DNA from: Rhyacophila brunnea | Lineage: Eukaryota > Arthropoda > Insecta > Trichoptera > Rhyacophilidae | NCBI GenBank assembly: GCA_022495005.1 | Contig: JAGYXB010000100.1 | Coordinates: 186,001 to 250,000, forward strand | Direction: 5' to 3' | DNA: 64,000 nt | Shown here: positions 1 to 11,332 of the stretch, piece after piece | Numbering within the stretch: position 1 is the stretch's first letter | How the letters are laid out: every line of letters begins with the position of its first letter | Translations under genes and position numbers: made by a program | Notes under the pieces: model-generated | The model's input: only the letters and a program-made list of their open reading frames with translations | What the model was told of the DNA's origin: nothing | The model's database searches: none

Positions 1-464
1 CATCAAAATGCTTTGTGTGGTGTAGTTTGTATTTTTTTCGGCTGGTTCGCCACCGTCGACAGCTTTGAATACCTGGGGGTACACATCACGGGAGATTTTT
101 TATACACGGAGGGAGGCATTTTGCAGATAGAGCTCGCTATCCGAATGGGAATGGCTGCTTGCTGCAACAAAATGAATTGCCGCCTATTCGACCCATGCAT
201 TCTGATGGTGCTGCTTTATGGTAGTGAATCATGGCACCTTACGAACCGTATTGAGCTTCGAAAACAGATATTTGTGACGGATACTGGGAGGTAACGAGGA
301 GGTAAGAGAACGTACCAAGCAGCCTTGCATTACGCTGAGAGTGAAAAGGCGATGTTGTACCTGGCTCGGCCACGTGATGCGGATGCCAAAAGAGAACTTC
401 AACCTGGCTTACCTGTTCTTCAAGCCGACCGGATTACGGCGTCCTGGAAAGCCGCTAAATACTA
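1..464 (+). pseudogene. LINE fragment (family P), reverse-transcriptase C-terminal side, left part
   Basis: This is a decayed piece of a non-LTR retrotransposon. Positions 58-100 encode a VDSFEYLGVHIT-like stretch and positions 205-245 encode LLYGSESWHLT, both typical of the region just after the reverse-transcriptase core of insect LINEs. Later codons (about 340-440) resemble the usual RCCTWLGHVMRMP tail, but several frameshifts separate the blocks. The fragment runs off the left edge of the window and is split by mariner copy 1, resuming at 1757. Minus-strand relatives lie at 35830-36505 and 39657-39955, and the former keeps the same VDSFEYLG block. No intact product is expected. Confidence 0.7.
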
Positions 465-1756
465 CGAGGGTGGGTCAATAAGTCCTTAGAAAAGCCGACA
501 GGTGGCGCGACTAGTACTGTAAGCGGTTTGTTTCATGCAGCGGCACTACCGATTCAGTATGCTGCGAAGTTTCAATCAGATTGGTCGGGTTGTTGTGTGT
601 TTCTCGTACATTTAAAAAAAAAATTGCTTGTGGAAAATGGAAAAATGGAAAATTGAGTTTAGAGCTGTTATTAAACATTTTAATATAAAAGGGTTAACAG
701 CAAAGGAAATAAAAAATGAGTTGGATTTAGTTCACGGCATATCTGCTCCTTCACTTGCAACTATTTATAACTGGTTAAATGAATTTAAACGTGCTCGTAC
801 ATCAACAAAGGATGAACCACGCTCAGGACGTCCTGTAGAGGTGACTACACCAGAAATGATCAATAAAATCCACAATATGGTGTTAAGTGACCGAAGATTA
901 AGGTTGAGTGAGATAATTGAGGTTACAGGGATCTCAAAAGGTAGCGTCATTTCTATTTTACATGACAAATTGGGCATGAAAAATATTTCTGCAAGATAGG
1001 TGCCGCGTTTGCTCACAGTCGACAATAAACGCAATAGGGTGGTGGCCTCTAAAGCCCTGTTGTCGCTCATGCAACGCAATCCGGATGAATTTTTTCGTCG
1101 CTTTGTGACTGTGGATGAAACATGGATACACCACTATACTCCCGAGACGAAAAAGCAGTCAAAGCAGTGGATTGCGAAGGCAAACCATGTCCAAAGAAGG
1201 CGAAAACCGTAAAATCAGCTGGTAAGGTTATGGCTACTGTATTTTTGGGATGCACGTGAAATTATTTTCGTTGACTATTTGGAAAAAGGAAAAACAATAA
1301 CAGGGGATTATTATGCATCTTTATTGGACCAGCTAAAAAACAAAATTGAAGAAAAACGGCCTCATTTAAAACAGGAAAAAAATCCTCTTTCATCAGGACA
1401 ATGCCCGTGTTCATACATGTTTACGATCAATGGCTAAAATTGAAGAATTGAAGTTCGAATTGGTCGACCACCCACCGTATTCGCCAGATTTAGCCCCCAG
1501 TGACTTTTTCCTTTTCCCAAACTTAAAAAAATGGCTAAGTGGACAGCGTTTTTTTTCAAATGAAGAAGTCATCGATCGGACAAATGCTTATTTTGAGGAC
1601 CTTCCGAAAACTTATTTTTCTGACGGTTTAAAAAATTGAGAAACGTCTAACCAAGTGTATTGAGCTCCAAGGAGATTATGTTGAGAAATAAAAAAAAAAT
1701 ACAAAAATAAAAACTGTTTTAATGCTTTTTTCTAAGGAATTATTGACCCACCCTCG
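465..1756 (+). mobile_element. mariner transposon copy 1 (irritans-like)
   Basis: A 1292-bp Tc1/mariner element with terminal inverted repeats starting CGAGGGTGGGTCAATAA at both ends. It is flanked by the TA target duplication at 463-464 and 1757-1758. It interrupts the family-P LINE fragment. Close copies lie at 43622-44917 (minus) and 47717-49002 (plus), and all three are about 1.29 kb, the usual full length for mariner. Confidence 0.96.
637..1691 (+). pseudogene. mariner transposase, broken
   Basis: Cut-and-paste DNA transposase of the mariner D,D34D family, acting in the nucleus on the element's own inverted repeats. The N-terminal helix-turn-helix DNA-binding part runs from the ATG at 637 to about 990. 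The catalytic blocks VTVDETW (about 1105) and YSPDLAPSDFF (about 1480) are recognisable. Defects seen: TGG to TAG at 997-999, loss of one base in the GCGAAGGC stretch near 1180 (shared with copy 3), an extra T near 1244 and an extra A near 1370. The frame closes at TAA 1689-1691. The nearest known group is the irritans subfamily (Himar1-like). The protein cannot be functional. Confidence 0.93.
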
Positions 1757-1893
1757 TATCTATAGAGTATACGGCTGAGCTACGAGATTCTGGTTTGACC
1801 TGGAACGATGCAAGAAGACTGCCTCGTGGTGTCCATATACTGCAACTAAGGGGCGAATATAGCCGAAGAAGAGGAAAAGAAGATTATTAAAAG
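1757..1893 (+). pseudogene. LINE fragment (family P), continuation after mariner copy 1
   Basis: Reads as AELRDSGLTWNDARR and then a short 3' end with GAAGAAGAGG, the typical terminal segment of insect LINEs, which often end in GAA-type repeats. It joins 1-464 once the mariner copy is removed, so mariner inserted after the LINE. Confidence 0.65.
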
Positions 1894-2760
1894 AGAATTT
1901 TCATAGAAAATTCTATTAAATTAGTGTTCCTGGCTTAAATATTTTTTTATCGTTAACTTTGTTAGATCGGAGAACGGTAAAATGTATTTTTTCCATCACT
2001 TGAAAATATTCTTTTGCCGCGGAGAAAATTAGTCTAGATTATTAAATACCTTGGAATATCTGTTATATACTATAGTGTTTCATTTTAATTATTTATTTAT
2101 TAACTATATAAAAATTTGATAACGTTTAAATTACTTAACTAATTAACTTAAAGCATCGAATCAACTTCCAAGGTTTCTTTGTGTCCGGGTTTATTTCTCA
2201 TTTTAGAATTCCCTTAAATAATAAGCTTGGCCTGCCCAATTCCATTGTGTAATGGCGTCTTACGATTTTGTTTGTTCTACTATCCTTACGTTTCTGCTTT
2301 CGCCCCGTTGGGCGGCATTATTAGCATCTCGCCGGGTTCTCTTGTTTCACTCGGCTTTCTTGTGTATCAAAAAACAGTGATCCTGAACACTGACAAAATA
2401 TTTCGTCGTGCATATCGTCGATCAACTTCAAAAACATTATTTCATTATAGGGATATAACCAAAAACGTTGAGGAGGGCCTTCTCTATATATAAGCATACA
2501 TAATCTCTAAACAGACTTGTATGTTAAATTTATAGTCGTAAGATAAATTGAATCTGAAGATTTTAGGCTTGCATGAAATAATGAGTATGAAGTAAAAACG
2601 TGTTTGATAGAAGTAGAGATAATTATGTAAAATAAAAATAAAAATCTTAGATACAGAACCACACTGATAGAGCTGCTGGTGTCTAACAGAAAAGCTGTGT
2701 GGATGGGTTACATGTAAATTGTACGTAAAACATTTCACCGTGGCACAGTTTGCCGTGACC
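1894..2760. other. AT-rich stretch with no recognised gene
   Basis: Only short open frames are present. The one at 2227-2493 has no recognisable domain and no supporting splice or promoter signal. I see nothing else definite here. Confidence 0.5.
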
Positions 2761-2764
2761 TTTC

Positions 2765-3215
2765 TTATACGGTCTCCAATTTTATTAGATTCAATATGAA
2801 CACACAATCACTGATAACCTTTTAATTACCACATTTAAATAACACGTTAATTATATCTCATGGCCAACGACTCCAAACGCGCCAGTCGCGGTGTCAGCAC
2901 TAAATGAGTTAACTCAATTTTCATAGCTGATTTTGGCAAAATTCATGTATTCAAGAATGAAAACCTAACCTAACCTAACAAATAATCCAGTACATCGGCT
3001 ATTTTCAAAATTTGTTTGGTGCTGGCTTCTTGTAAAGTGTAAACCGACAAGAGCCGTGTTTTATTTAGACATGCATTTTATGTCAGTACTATACGACCTA
3101 AAGAGGTTGGATGGTCTTTAATATGCGGCCATATATTTCAGATACAATATTACACGGTGAAGTGTGATACGGCGAACTGCATACGTACAAGTTTCCGGAC
3201 ACGGTGTGGATATAG
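2765..3215 (-). repeat. Interspersed repeat family S, copy 1, with CCTAA units
   Basis: The reverse complement of this stretch matches 59035-59430 over several blocks: CCGGACACGGTG/CCGTGTCCGG, TACAAGTTTCCGGA, the GTGATACGGCGAACTG region and TTATTAGATTCAATATGAAC. It contains AACCTAACCTAACCTAAC at about 2963-2980 next to AATAATCCAGTACATCGGC, the arm of the family-H MITEs at 47016, 49332 and 63392. Confidence 0.75.
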
Positions 3216-3514
3216 CAAGTTAACAGTAATAGGTTTTGAGCACAGAACAGATTAATTAATAATTCCGATATGCTATATTCCAACACACTACATTTTGATG
3301 CAGGTCTTTGATTGTGTGAGTGTCCTACGAAAATGAACCACGCATTATGGACGTGCAATTGTAATTGTGTTGTAACCTTCAATACACCAATATTAAATGA
3401 GCGTCAATGCATAAACCGAGAGCAGTTGCCAGTATTCGACGTATGACGTATTCTTCCGCACTCGAGGTCGGCTGCCTGCTTCTCAACACCCGTTGGGTAT
3501 TTCAGTTCCCATTA

Positions 3515-5623
3515 GGGTAAGAGGTACAATCGTGGGCCACCCTCCAATGATGGGCCACTCAGCAGTAAAACACAAAAAATAGGTATTTAAAAACCTAAGT
3601 TATGGGTATTTGTTCCTATATGTGACTCACAACATCATATACTTCGGTTCTAGCACATTATTTCCTGTATAGGTAGCAGGGCTGACCCTATAAGTGACCA
3701 TTTTGTATATCAAGTCACACGTTTTGCATTTTGTCTGACAATTGCTTAACTTTTTGTTAAGGAAATAACATACTTTGGAAGGTAATATCTCTTTAACTAT
3801 ATTACTAATTATACTTTTTATTTAATAATCGCTATGCTGGATATTCAAACATATAATTATGTTAAGTCTACGACTATTTTAAATTAAAATGACACATCTA
3901 GCTGGGTGGCCATTAACTGCACTAAATATATGTAGCAGTTGTATGGATGGGCCGGGCTGGCCCATGACTGAAAAAATGGTTTTTTACTTTTAGTTAATTT
4001 TTTTATGCTAAATACAATATTTATAATGCACTATGGTACCTACCGTTTTTACTTTTATGTTATTTTAATTTTCGACAGTCGTTGGCCACGTGGCCGATCA
4101 CTGAATTTGTACTGGCCGATCACTGTATTTAGAAACATTTAACTTCCCATTTCTTTCAGAATATCAAAATACTGGATAATTTAAGTTTACAATATGATTT
4201 TAAAATTATAGATAATGCTGTTGCATACTTTTATAAAAATGGGGGATCACTATGTGAAGTTATAAGTTAGTAGAAAATCGGAGTGCCACCATACACAATA
4301 CATTGGAAATATTTTCTGTCCGAATCTGGTTACTCTGTGTATAGAGTTTCCTATATTATTTATCGAAAGGCATAAGTCACATCTTATCTACCAAGTTAGT
4401 GAGCTTTGTCTAAAATTTTATTTGAAATACATCTTATAGCACTATAATCCTAATGCATCTAGGATTCTTCAGCCTATAGATATAACTGTTTTCCCTCCAG
4501 TTAAAGCTGCAAAATATCGCAAAATGCTGTTTTCATCCTTAAAGATTTAACGAATGTAGTGGGCAATTAAACAAAAGAAAAGCTTAAAAATATTGAAAAT
4601 ACTAGCTGAGGTAAACAGATAAAACATTTTTATACCATACCTACCGATTGCGGTAAAACTTAATCAAATTAAGTCATTATTTTACAACAGCAGGAGCATA
4701 GCAAATATAACCCAATTAAATGTATCTAACGTGTCAGTGCCGTCAGCGAATGCAACATGGAAATAAATGAACATTTATGGTAAATATATCTACAGTTCTA
4801 ATTTAAACATTATAATGGCTTCAGATACCAAAAATAAACAATAAACATGGTTTACAAAGAGTTCCATTCGCCATCACTTCGCAAAAATATAGAGATATTT
4901 AAGATCAAAAAATGGAAAACAAGAAAAGTGCAGAGGAAGATAAAAAGAATAAGGGAAAAAACCACACATTTTAATGAAGCAATTGAAAGTAGAGGCAGTC
5001 AAAAATAATAAAGTTTAAAAAATGGCGGCCAAAATCGTTGTGCGATTTGTAAAATAATAATAAAACATCTTAATAAATTAGAATGTTCAGTGTATAAAGA
5101 TAGCTTCCATTCAAATTGCGTTCCAAAATCTCAGCAGGTCCATGTCCCAATTGAGATTGATGTTTTATTTAGTGATTCAGGTGATGAAGTATTCAACAGA
5201 TAGGTCGATAATTTTCTAAGACCTTAGAATACACTCTATCCTCTTTTATTACATCAACGGTGAGATAAAGGAGTATGTTGTTGAATATATCATATGATTA
5301 AACACGTTGATTTAATATTTTATTGAAAAGTAAGTCTTAGTTTAATTTATGCAGAAAAAGACGGGTGGCCCATCACTGTCTGGAAAGTGGCCGATCACTA
5401 TCTGAGTGTGGCCCATCACTGTACTTTTTGCGATTTTTTTTTCATTTATATTTTTTGTAATAACCATGTTTAGTATTATAAAATATGTACATACAAATAT
5501 CAATATACATGCTTTGTAAACACGAAAAAAAATTGCGTTTCAATAAAACCGCATTAATAAGCTTGTTCTGACCGATCAAAGCAAGCCATTCGCTTAACTG
5601 GCCCATCATTGTACCTCTTATCC
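3515..5623 (+). mobile_element. pogo-like DNA transposon, decayed
   Basis: A 2109-bp element bounded by TA at 3513-3514 and 5624-5625. Its inverted termini are GGGTAAGAGGTACAATCGTG on the left and the complement of GGATAAGAGGTACAATGATG on the right. The subterminal parts repeat a TGGCC(C/G)ATCACTG-type motif (about 4091-4125, 5363-5420), probably transposase binding sites. TA targeting and the internal coding relic point to the pogo/Tigger branch of Tc1/mariner. Confidence 0.85.
4455..5202 (+). pseudogene. pogo-like transposase relic (DDE_1 tail)
   Basis: Near 4470-4530 one frame encodes QPIDITVFPPVKAAKYRKML, matching the end of the DDE_1 catalytic domain of pogo/Tigger transposases, where a QPLDVSVFGPFK-like motif precedes the last helices. 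Near 5030-5200 another frame encodes a cysteine-rich segment (CAIC... then HSNC) followed by an acidic tail ending in SDSGDEVFNR and a stop. That is the layout of insect pogo proteins with a C-terminal zinc finger. Multiple stops and frameshifts separate the pieces. The N-terminal CENP-B-like DNA-binding part is not recognisable. Confidence 0.7.
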
Positions 5624-5625
5624 TA

Positions 5626-8094
5626 TTTCTAAGTTCCCTGGTTTTGAGTCACGGATAAACCGAAGTAAGTGTTTTTACTACAGTAATACTCCAGTGCATA
5701 TGCATAATTTGATTATGACAGTTTTATCGATGGATTTAAGATAGAATGGTGTTAAAAGTAATAGCAGTTACTCAACCCTGCAGTTTTATAGTAAGATACT
5801 ACGTTTCAAGTTTCGTTTCAAAGCAGTGACATGAAAATGTAGCTGAAAAAAGTTTACTAAGACTAATGGCTAAATAAACTGCAAGGTATTTTATATTATA
5901 GATTAACTTGAGCACATGATTCTCTCCTGCATCTGTAGAAAAGCGAAAGTATTTCAGTACAATCTTATATTCGCTCAATCAGTTCATTCCAAAAATTATT
6001 AAAGTTTTAAATATTGTCAAGAATTAATTTTTATCGATTGATGATATTGTTTTATTAATTACTTCATACATTGACCATTTCGAACATGGAATACGTTTGA
6101 CTTGTGCCAAAACTGAAATATTCATATAACGCAAATGTAGCCAGAACTGCATGTTAAAGCGTGGATTGCGTAAGTTACTGTACACAAACGGGCATGAAAC
6201 TTAATAATAATATACTAAATCATTATGTAGGTACCTAAAATATTTCGTATGCTATACAGCCTACATTTTAAAACAAATACCAAAGATTCATGTTTTATTG
6301 TGCCAAAGTACAACATATTAATTTCAAACTAATTCAATCACATTTAATACAAAAAAAAACAATATGTTCTTATTCTTGTAACTATTGTATAAACTTATGT
6401 TTAATTTTATAAACATAGGGTTGGGAAAGTTATATTTTATTGTTCCGACGATGGGTTTATAGATAAAAACAGCTGTCAACCTAAATTGGAATTGACAAAA
6501 ATAGCTTTGTTTCAAAACCTTATTATCTTTCGAGCTTAATTTTTGGGGGGTAATTAAGATTACATTATCGTAAGCTGCAAAAGCTACCCCTCCTTCATCA
6601 ACGATTATACTGCCACCTGTGTAGATTTACATCCCTGTGATGTGGTGTTTTATAGCAGTGTCTTCGTCAAAAGTTCCTATGTGCTCTATATTTTCTAGAT
6701 GTCTGGTGCCAGGATATGGAAATTGTGCTTGTCGTATTTCATTTTCGTATGTTTTGTCTGTAGGTACGTGTCAAGTACGTACCTATGTGGTTTGTTTGAA
6801 CGTTGTATATTTATGTGATTTCTTGTATTTTTATGTATATTTTCACTATTCTTGCTATGATTAGTTTTGACGTATATAAGTTATATTATGGGATAATTCT
6901 TATGAATTGCTGTTGTAAAGGGTTTTCGTGCGGAGTTCAGTAAAGGATACAGCATGTCTCTACATAGTTCTATATAGCTGAACACTGTCACAATTTAATC
7001 TAAATGATTATTCAACCGAGGTTGATAGCACATTGAGAATCTATTCCCTTTTAACCATACAACCTCTCTATACTACGAGATATGGTATAATTGCCCTAAA
7101 AGCAAATTATCATCATATTATTACGACTGGTCACATTGAGAATTCTGACAAACAGAAGCTCGATTCGCATTGTGTTAATTAAATATCCTCTGGAGGGGCG
7201 AATTTTAATCGCGAACTACCCGTTGGGGACCTCTGGCGGGGTAGAATGGTTAACAGCGCCACTGCACTTTTGCGGCGGCTATCACCTTCGCATAAAGCTC
7301 CGAAGCTCCGACCCATTTCTCAAAGCACACAACCAGGCGCTGTGACGTCATCGCGAAATTTCGGAGATTTGTGCTATGTTCGTTGCATGAATGCGCGTAG
7401 GCTTAGATAAGTATTTTATAAATTATATTTCCATTGCATGGATACGGTAAATGTGGTAATGAATCATTTGGTATTAATGATTGCATGATAGTTCACTTAC
7501 TATCGGCTGGGACATTATCCATGTATTTACTATGTCGAATCATTAATTTAATTAATCGACTTTTATATTCAAAGTCTTTTCTAACTTTGTATGTACCATT
7601 TATACCATCACCTGTCTCCCCTGCAAATACATCGTAGGCCTAAAATGCATGCGCGTATGTCATGCATAAGTAGGCATTAAATTCCTTTCATTTATGTGAG
7701 TGTGGATAAATTCATACTACTGAGGAAGTCATTGACACCTGCATACTGTATGCCTTTCTTGGAATACTATCTGTCATCCACCCAGCTGATAAAAACGTTC
7801 TGGCGTGGATTGATGCTCTACCAGTGCCTCTTAAGTAATAACTATTTCTTGACCGTGTGATTTTGTATAGGCGGTTGTGGTTTTTTACCTTTTAATATTT
7901 CTATGTTGTCATCTACAATCTGCCACCGTGACATATGTGTGAATGCATGGATACCAGAAATGCTTGGTTTTTATAAGAGATACTCAAGAAAAAATAATCA
8001 ACGATTATTTTGTACCTACTTTAAAAAAAATATAACCAAGATTATTAAAACATGATAACCATTTATTATCACCATTTCTGCCATTGTTCTCATG
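5626..8094. other. Unannotated stretch, no gene recognised
   Basis: AT-rich DNA with only short open frames. A GC-richer patch lies at 7180-7340 (motifs such as CTGGCGGGG and GCGGCGGC). It is not repeated elsewhere in the window and could be a host exon or regulatory patch, but nothing identifies it. Confidence 0.4.
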
Positions 8095-8096
8095 TA

Positions 8097-8270
8097 CAGA
8101 CCTACAAACTTATCTGAAGAATGGGATGGGGGAGCCACTGTGACGAAAACTACCCAATCAAGATTCGTAACTGGACAAAATCTGACATTCGAATGAAGTT
8201 TTAAAAATGGCGTCCTATGGTAGTTCGTAGTTCCATTTTTGGCCTTTCTACAGATAAGTTTGTAAGTCTG
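8097..8270. mobile_element. TA-flanked MITE, 174 bp
   Basis: Inverted termini CAGACCTACAAACTTATCTG and CAGATAAGTTTGTAAGTCTG, with one mismatch, are flanked by TA at 8095-8096 and 8271-8272. Non-coding. The size and TA target fit a Tc1/mariner-type MITE. Confidence 0.85.
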
Positions 8271-8588
8271 TATCTCTGCTTGCTGTCTCTAGTTTTTTGT
8301 TTGCACGAACTTCCGTTAAACTTGGTTATCTTATCGACCCAGCGAGTTTTTGATTATTATTTAAGTTTTTAAACATTTTATGCATATTTTGTATCACTGG
8401 ATGATGAGATTTGTCCAATGTAGATCGGCTCTTCGGGCGATACGGCTTGCCCATCTTCACTCTAAGGTCTCTACTAAGGGGACTGTATAATGTCCAATGG
8501 TAAAGATGAATATCAATAATATATCTGTAGGTAAACTATTTATTTTATTTAACGAATAAGACACAAGATTTCAGAGTGTAATATTCTA

Positions 8589-8945
8589 TATACTGAATAT
8601 ACATAATTTGAAAACATCTCGTGTATATACACAGTAGAAAAAAATCGTTTTTGTAGAAAGAAATACGACACTCGACGGGACTTGAACCCATATCTGCTGG
8701 ATTCGCGCCAGTATGTTTTACCAATCAAACTACGGGCGTTTTTGATATTTACAAAGATTATAACTAGTGGTTATTACATGAAATGCTTCTCGAAATGCGT
8801 TATAAGGTTTGCTATCGGTTTTATTATGCGCCAGCAGATACAGGTTCAAGTCCCGTCGGGTGTCGTATTTTTTTCTACAAAAACGATTTTTTTCTAGTGT
8901 GTATATGCATGCGATGTTTTCAAATTATGTATATTTAATATATAC
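8589..8945. repeat. Foldback J1 with inverted tRNA-like modules
   Basis: Two arms (about 8589-8700 and 8832-8945) are inverted copies. Each contains a T-arm-like B-box (GGTTCAAGTCC on the plus strand at about 8843, its complement at about 8680) followed outwards by a T-rich run and the sequence around AAAAATCGTTTTTGTAGAAA. Related foldbacks lie near 25450/29184, 39964, 42440, 56080 and 62640. Confidence 0.75.
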
Positions 8946-8959
8946 GTAATTCTAGTTCC

Positions 8960-9780
8960 AAAATATTCTTGAGTTCGCGTACACAACTCTGCTTTTGATG
9001 ATATTTTATTGATTTTTACTTAAATGTGAGCTTTACCTTATCCAGGCACACATTAGTATGTATTAAAGCTGTTTGGTATCATGTGTATGTTTTTTTATAA
9101 GTTACGTTAAAAAATAGTCCACTTTGTTAGCGAGCTGACCAGAATTACCATTCGACGCCGGCCGAAAAGTTAAGCACCTACCAGAGTTGTTTGCTGTAAA
9201 CGGTTTCGGCCGCACTTTCAACACCGAGCTCGCAAAGTGAATACTTGCAATTACCCGAGCGCGCCCCGACGCATATTTGAAAACTTTGCCTCGTTTTGTT
9301 AACGCCATTTGTCCAACATAACGGGCGGCTAAAAAAAACTCAAAGCGGATGAGGTCAGGGCTGTTATGTTCCTATGCGCGCTCGCACAGGTCCGGCAAAT
9401 CGTTTATTAAAATTATATCTTTTTTTTGAGATTTTACCGAGGCTACTGCGACTCGCTGTCATATCGCCTCTTCTCTCCTAGAAGGGGACCCGCCGATCAG
9501 GTCGTCACTCCTATTCTGTTAAAGAACTTTACAATTTTGCCAAGCTCTTCTGTCTTACCCATCGCCATCGACACCTTTCAATTCTTTGACATTCTCATAG
9601 ATATCCCCAATTCGCAGCTGTCCTCTGTGAAGTTCATATTTAGGGCATTGTACTGCTGTATGTTCAATGTTCTCTAAAAATCACATTCATCGCAAAGCAA
9701 TTACATTCTTCCCATATCGAAATTGCTAAGTCAAAATGGCGTAAGTGAAATAAAAAGGGAGATAAGTCTAACATCACTAT
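8960..9780. other. Stretch with a CpG-rich patch (9120-9400)
   Basis: Most is AT-rich. Positions 9120-9400 are unusually rich in CG dinucleotides (GACGCCGGCCG, GAGCGCGCCCCGACGC) and hold a 68-codon minus-strand open frame (9102-9308) with no recognised domain. It may be a host exon or promoter patch. I cannot assign it. Confidence 0.35.
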
Positions 9781-9784
9781 CTAT

Positions 9785-10372
9785 CACTAGCGAAGGGTGG
9801 AGGCAGGCTATTAAGATCCGACATAAATAGTGCACATTATACTTTGTCAGTCATACGTATGTGTTTTCATTGAACTAAGGCTACGATACGCAGATAGTTT
9901 TGGTTAGTTTTTAAAACTTAATTAAGCCCTGCGTAAACCATACCATAATTGATAATAGTAAAAAAATAGTTGTATATCTATAAAATATCTAAAATTATGC
10001 CAGTAAATGATACAAAGTTTTAGATATTTTATATTTTATATTTTAAATATTTTTTTATCTCTTATGATTTGTCTTAGGCAGAGCATAATGATTTTAAAAA
10101 AACTAACCAATACAATATGTAATATATATTATTAATACACCGGAAACAAATAAGTGTGACTGAAAAAGTGTGCACCATTGTCGGATCGCCCATAGCATAT
10201 CTAAACTACTAGGGTTTGGTTTAGGTAGGGCTTAATTGAAGTTTATAAACTAACCAACACCATCTGTAAATTGTAGGCTTAGATCAATGAAAATATATAC
10301 GTATAACTGACAAAGTTTATTATGCACTATTTATGTCGGATCTTAAGAGCCTACCTCCACCCTTCGCCACTG
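9785..10372. mobile_element. hAT-type MITE, family W copy A
   Basis: A 588-bp element with long inverted ends. The left begins CACTAGCGAAGGGTGGAGGC and the right ends CACCCTTCGCCACTG, so the consensus terminus is CAGTGGCGAAGGGTGGAGG. Flanking 8-bp repeats are CTATCTAT (9777-9784) and CTATCTAC (10373-10380), matching 7 of 8. Terminal CAGTGGCG with 8-bp duplication is the hAT hallmark. Other members lie at 18483-19440, 36506-36752 (partial) and 62050-62573. Confidence 0.88.
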
Positions 10373-10580
10373 CTATCTACTACTAGTAGTTTTGTTGTAG
10401 ACAACTTCGTATATGTGTTTCTATGTTTTTGTGTGAAATTTTAGCTTATCGGCGGCGTTGATGTGATTCACCCTTTTCTACGTAACGTAGACCTAAATTC
10501 GTTATGGTTCATTTGGTATATTTAAATCAATTTATCTATTTGCAAATAACTATTTTTTTCTCTTCGCATGAAGAATAATA

Positions 10581-11145
10581 CTTCTTCTTCTTGTGCCATC
10601 CCCTAGCAGAGGTCGGCCACCATCAAGGCGATCTCATCTTTGTCGTCTGCTACCCGGAACAGTTCAGTGGAGCTGCACTCGTACCAATCACGGAGGTTCT
10701 TAAGCCACGAAATGCGGCGCCGTCCTCTGCTACGCTTCCCATTGATCTTTCCTTGAATGACAAGTTGGGGAATGCTGTATATTAAATTTGTCCTCTCATA
10801 ATGAGGTACTGTAGTTTCCTGGTTTTAATGCTACGTAGAACTTATTGGTCCTTCCCCATTCGATTGAGAACTTCAACATTTGTCACCCGGTCAATCAAGG
10901 GAATTTTGAGGATGCGCCTATACAGCCACATCTCGAAAGCTTCAAGTCTCCGTGACATCTCTTGGTAATACTAATTGTCGTAAAAGAGTTTGCGTTTGCT
11001 CTTTCGAATCAATGAATTTTTTTTCATTTTTTATTTCAGAACTTTTTAGTCACTACTGTTACTGTTCAAGGCAGTGCAATCCATGCGGTTCTACCATAAC
11101 GGCGCGGAGTGTCATACTCTCTGCATCTAGAATACATGTCCAAGC
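10581..11145 (-). pseudogene. LINE 3' end (family X), broken
   Basis: On the minus strand this reads EAFEMWLYRRILKIP near 10950, then RRRISWLKNLRDWY near 10710 and the ending VADLC, followed by a GAAGAAGAAG tail (10581-10593 in complement). This is the standard C-terminal tail of an insect LINE endonuclease-reverse transcriptase. Frameshifts and stops break it. The hAT-like element at 11146 interrupts it, and it continues at 13309. Confidence 0.78.
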
Positions 11146-11332
11146 TAGGGAATCCAATCCCTAGCCAAAATTCTGATCCCGGGATTTCGGGATTACAATT
11201 TGACAATCCCGGGATCCCGGGACTGGTCCCGGGATTGGCATCTTTTCAATTGTTAATATAAAATTTTTATATTTACAAATAACATTGATAAAATCGGTCA
11301 AAAATAAATCTAGTATAATTTATACTATTTAA

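Noticed and set aside
9102..9308. 68-codon minus-strand frame as a host gene
   Set aside because: It is basic and CpG-rich but has no recognisable domain, splice pattern or repeat partner. Noted only as a GC-rich patch.
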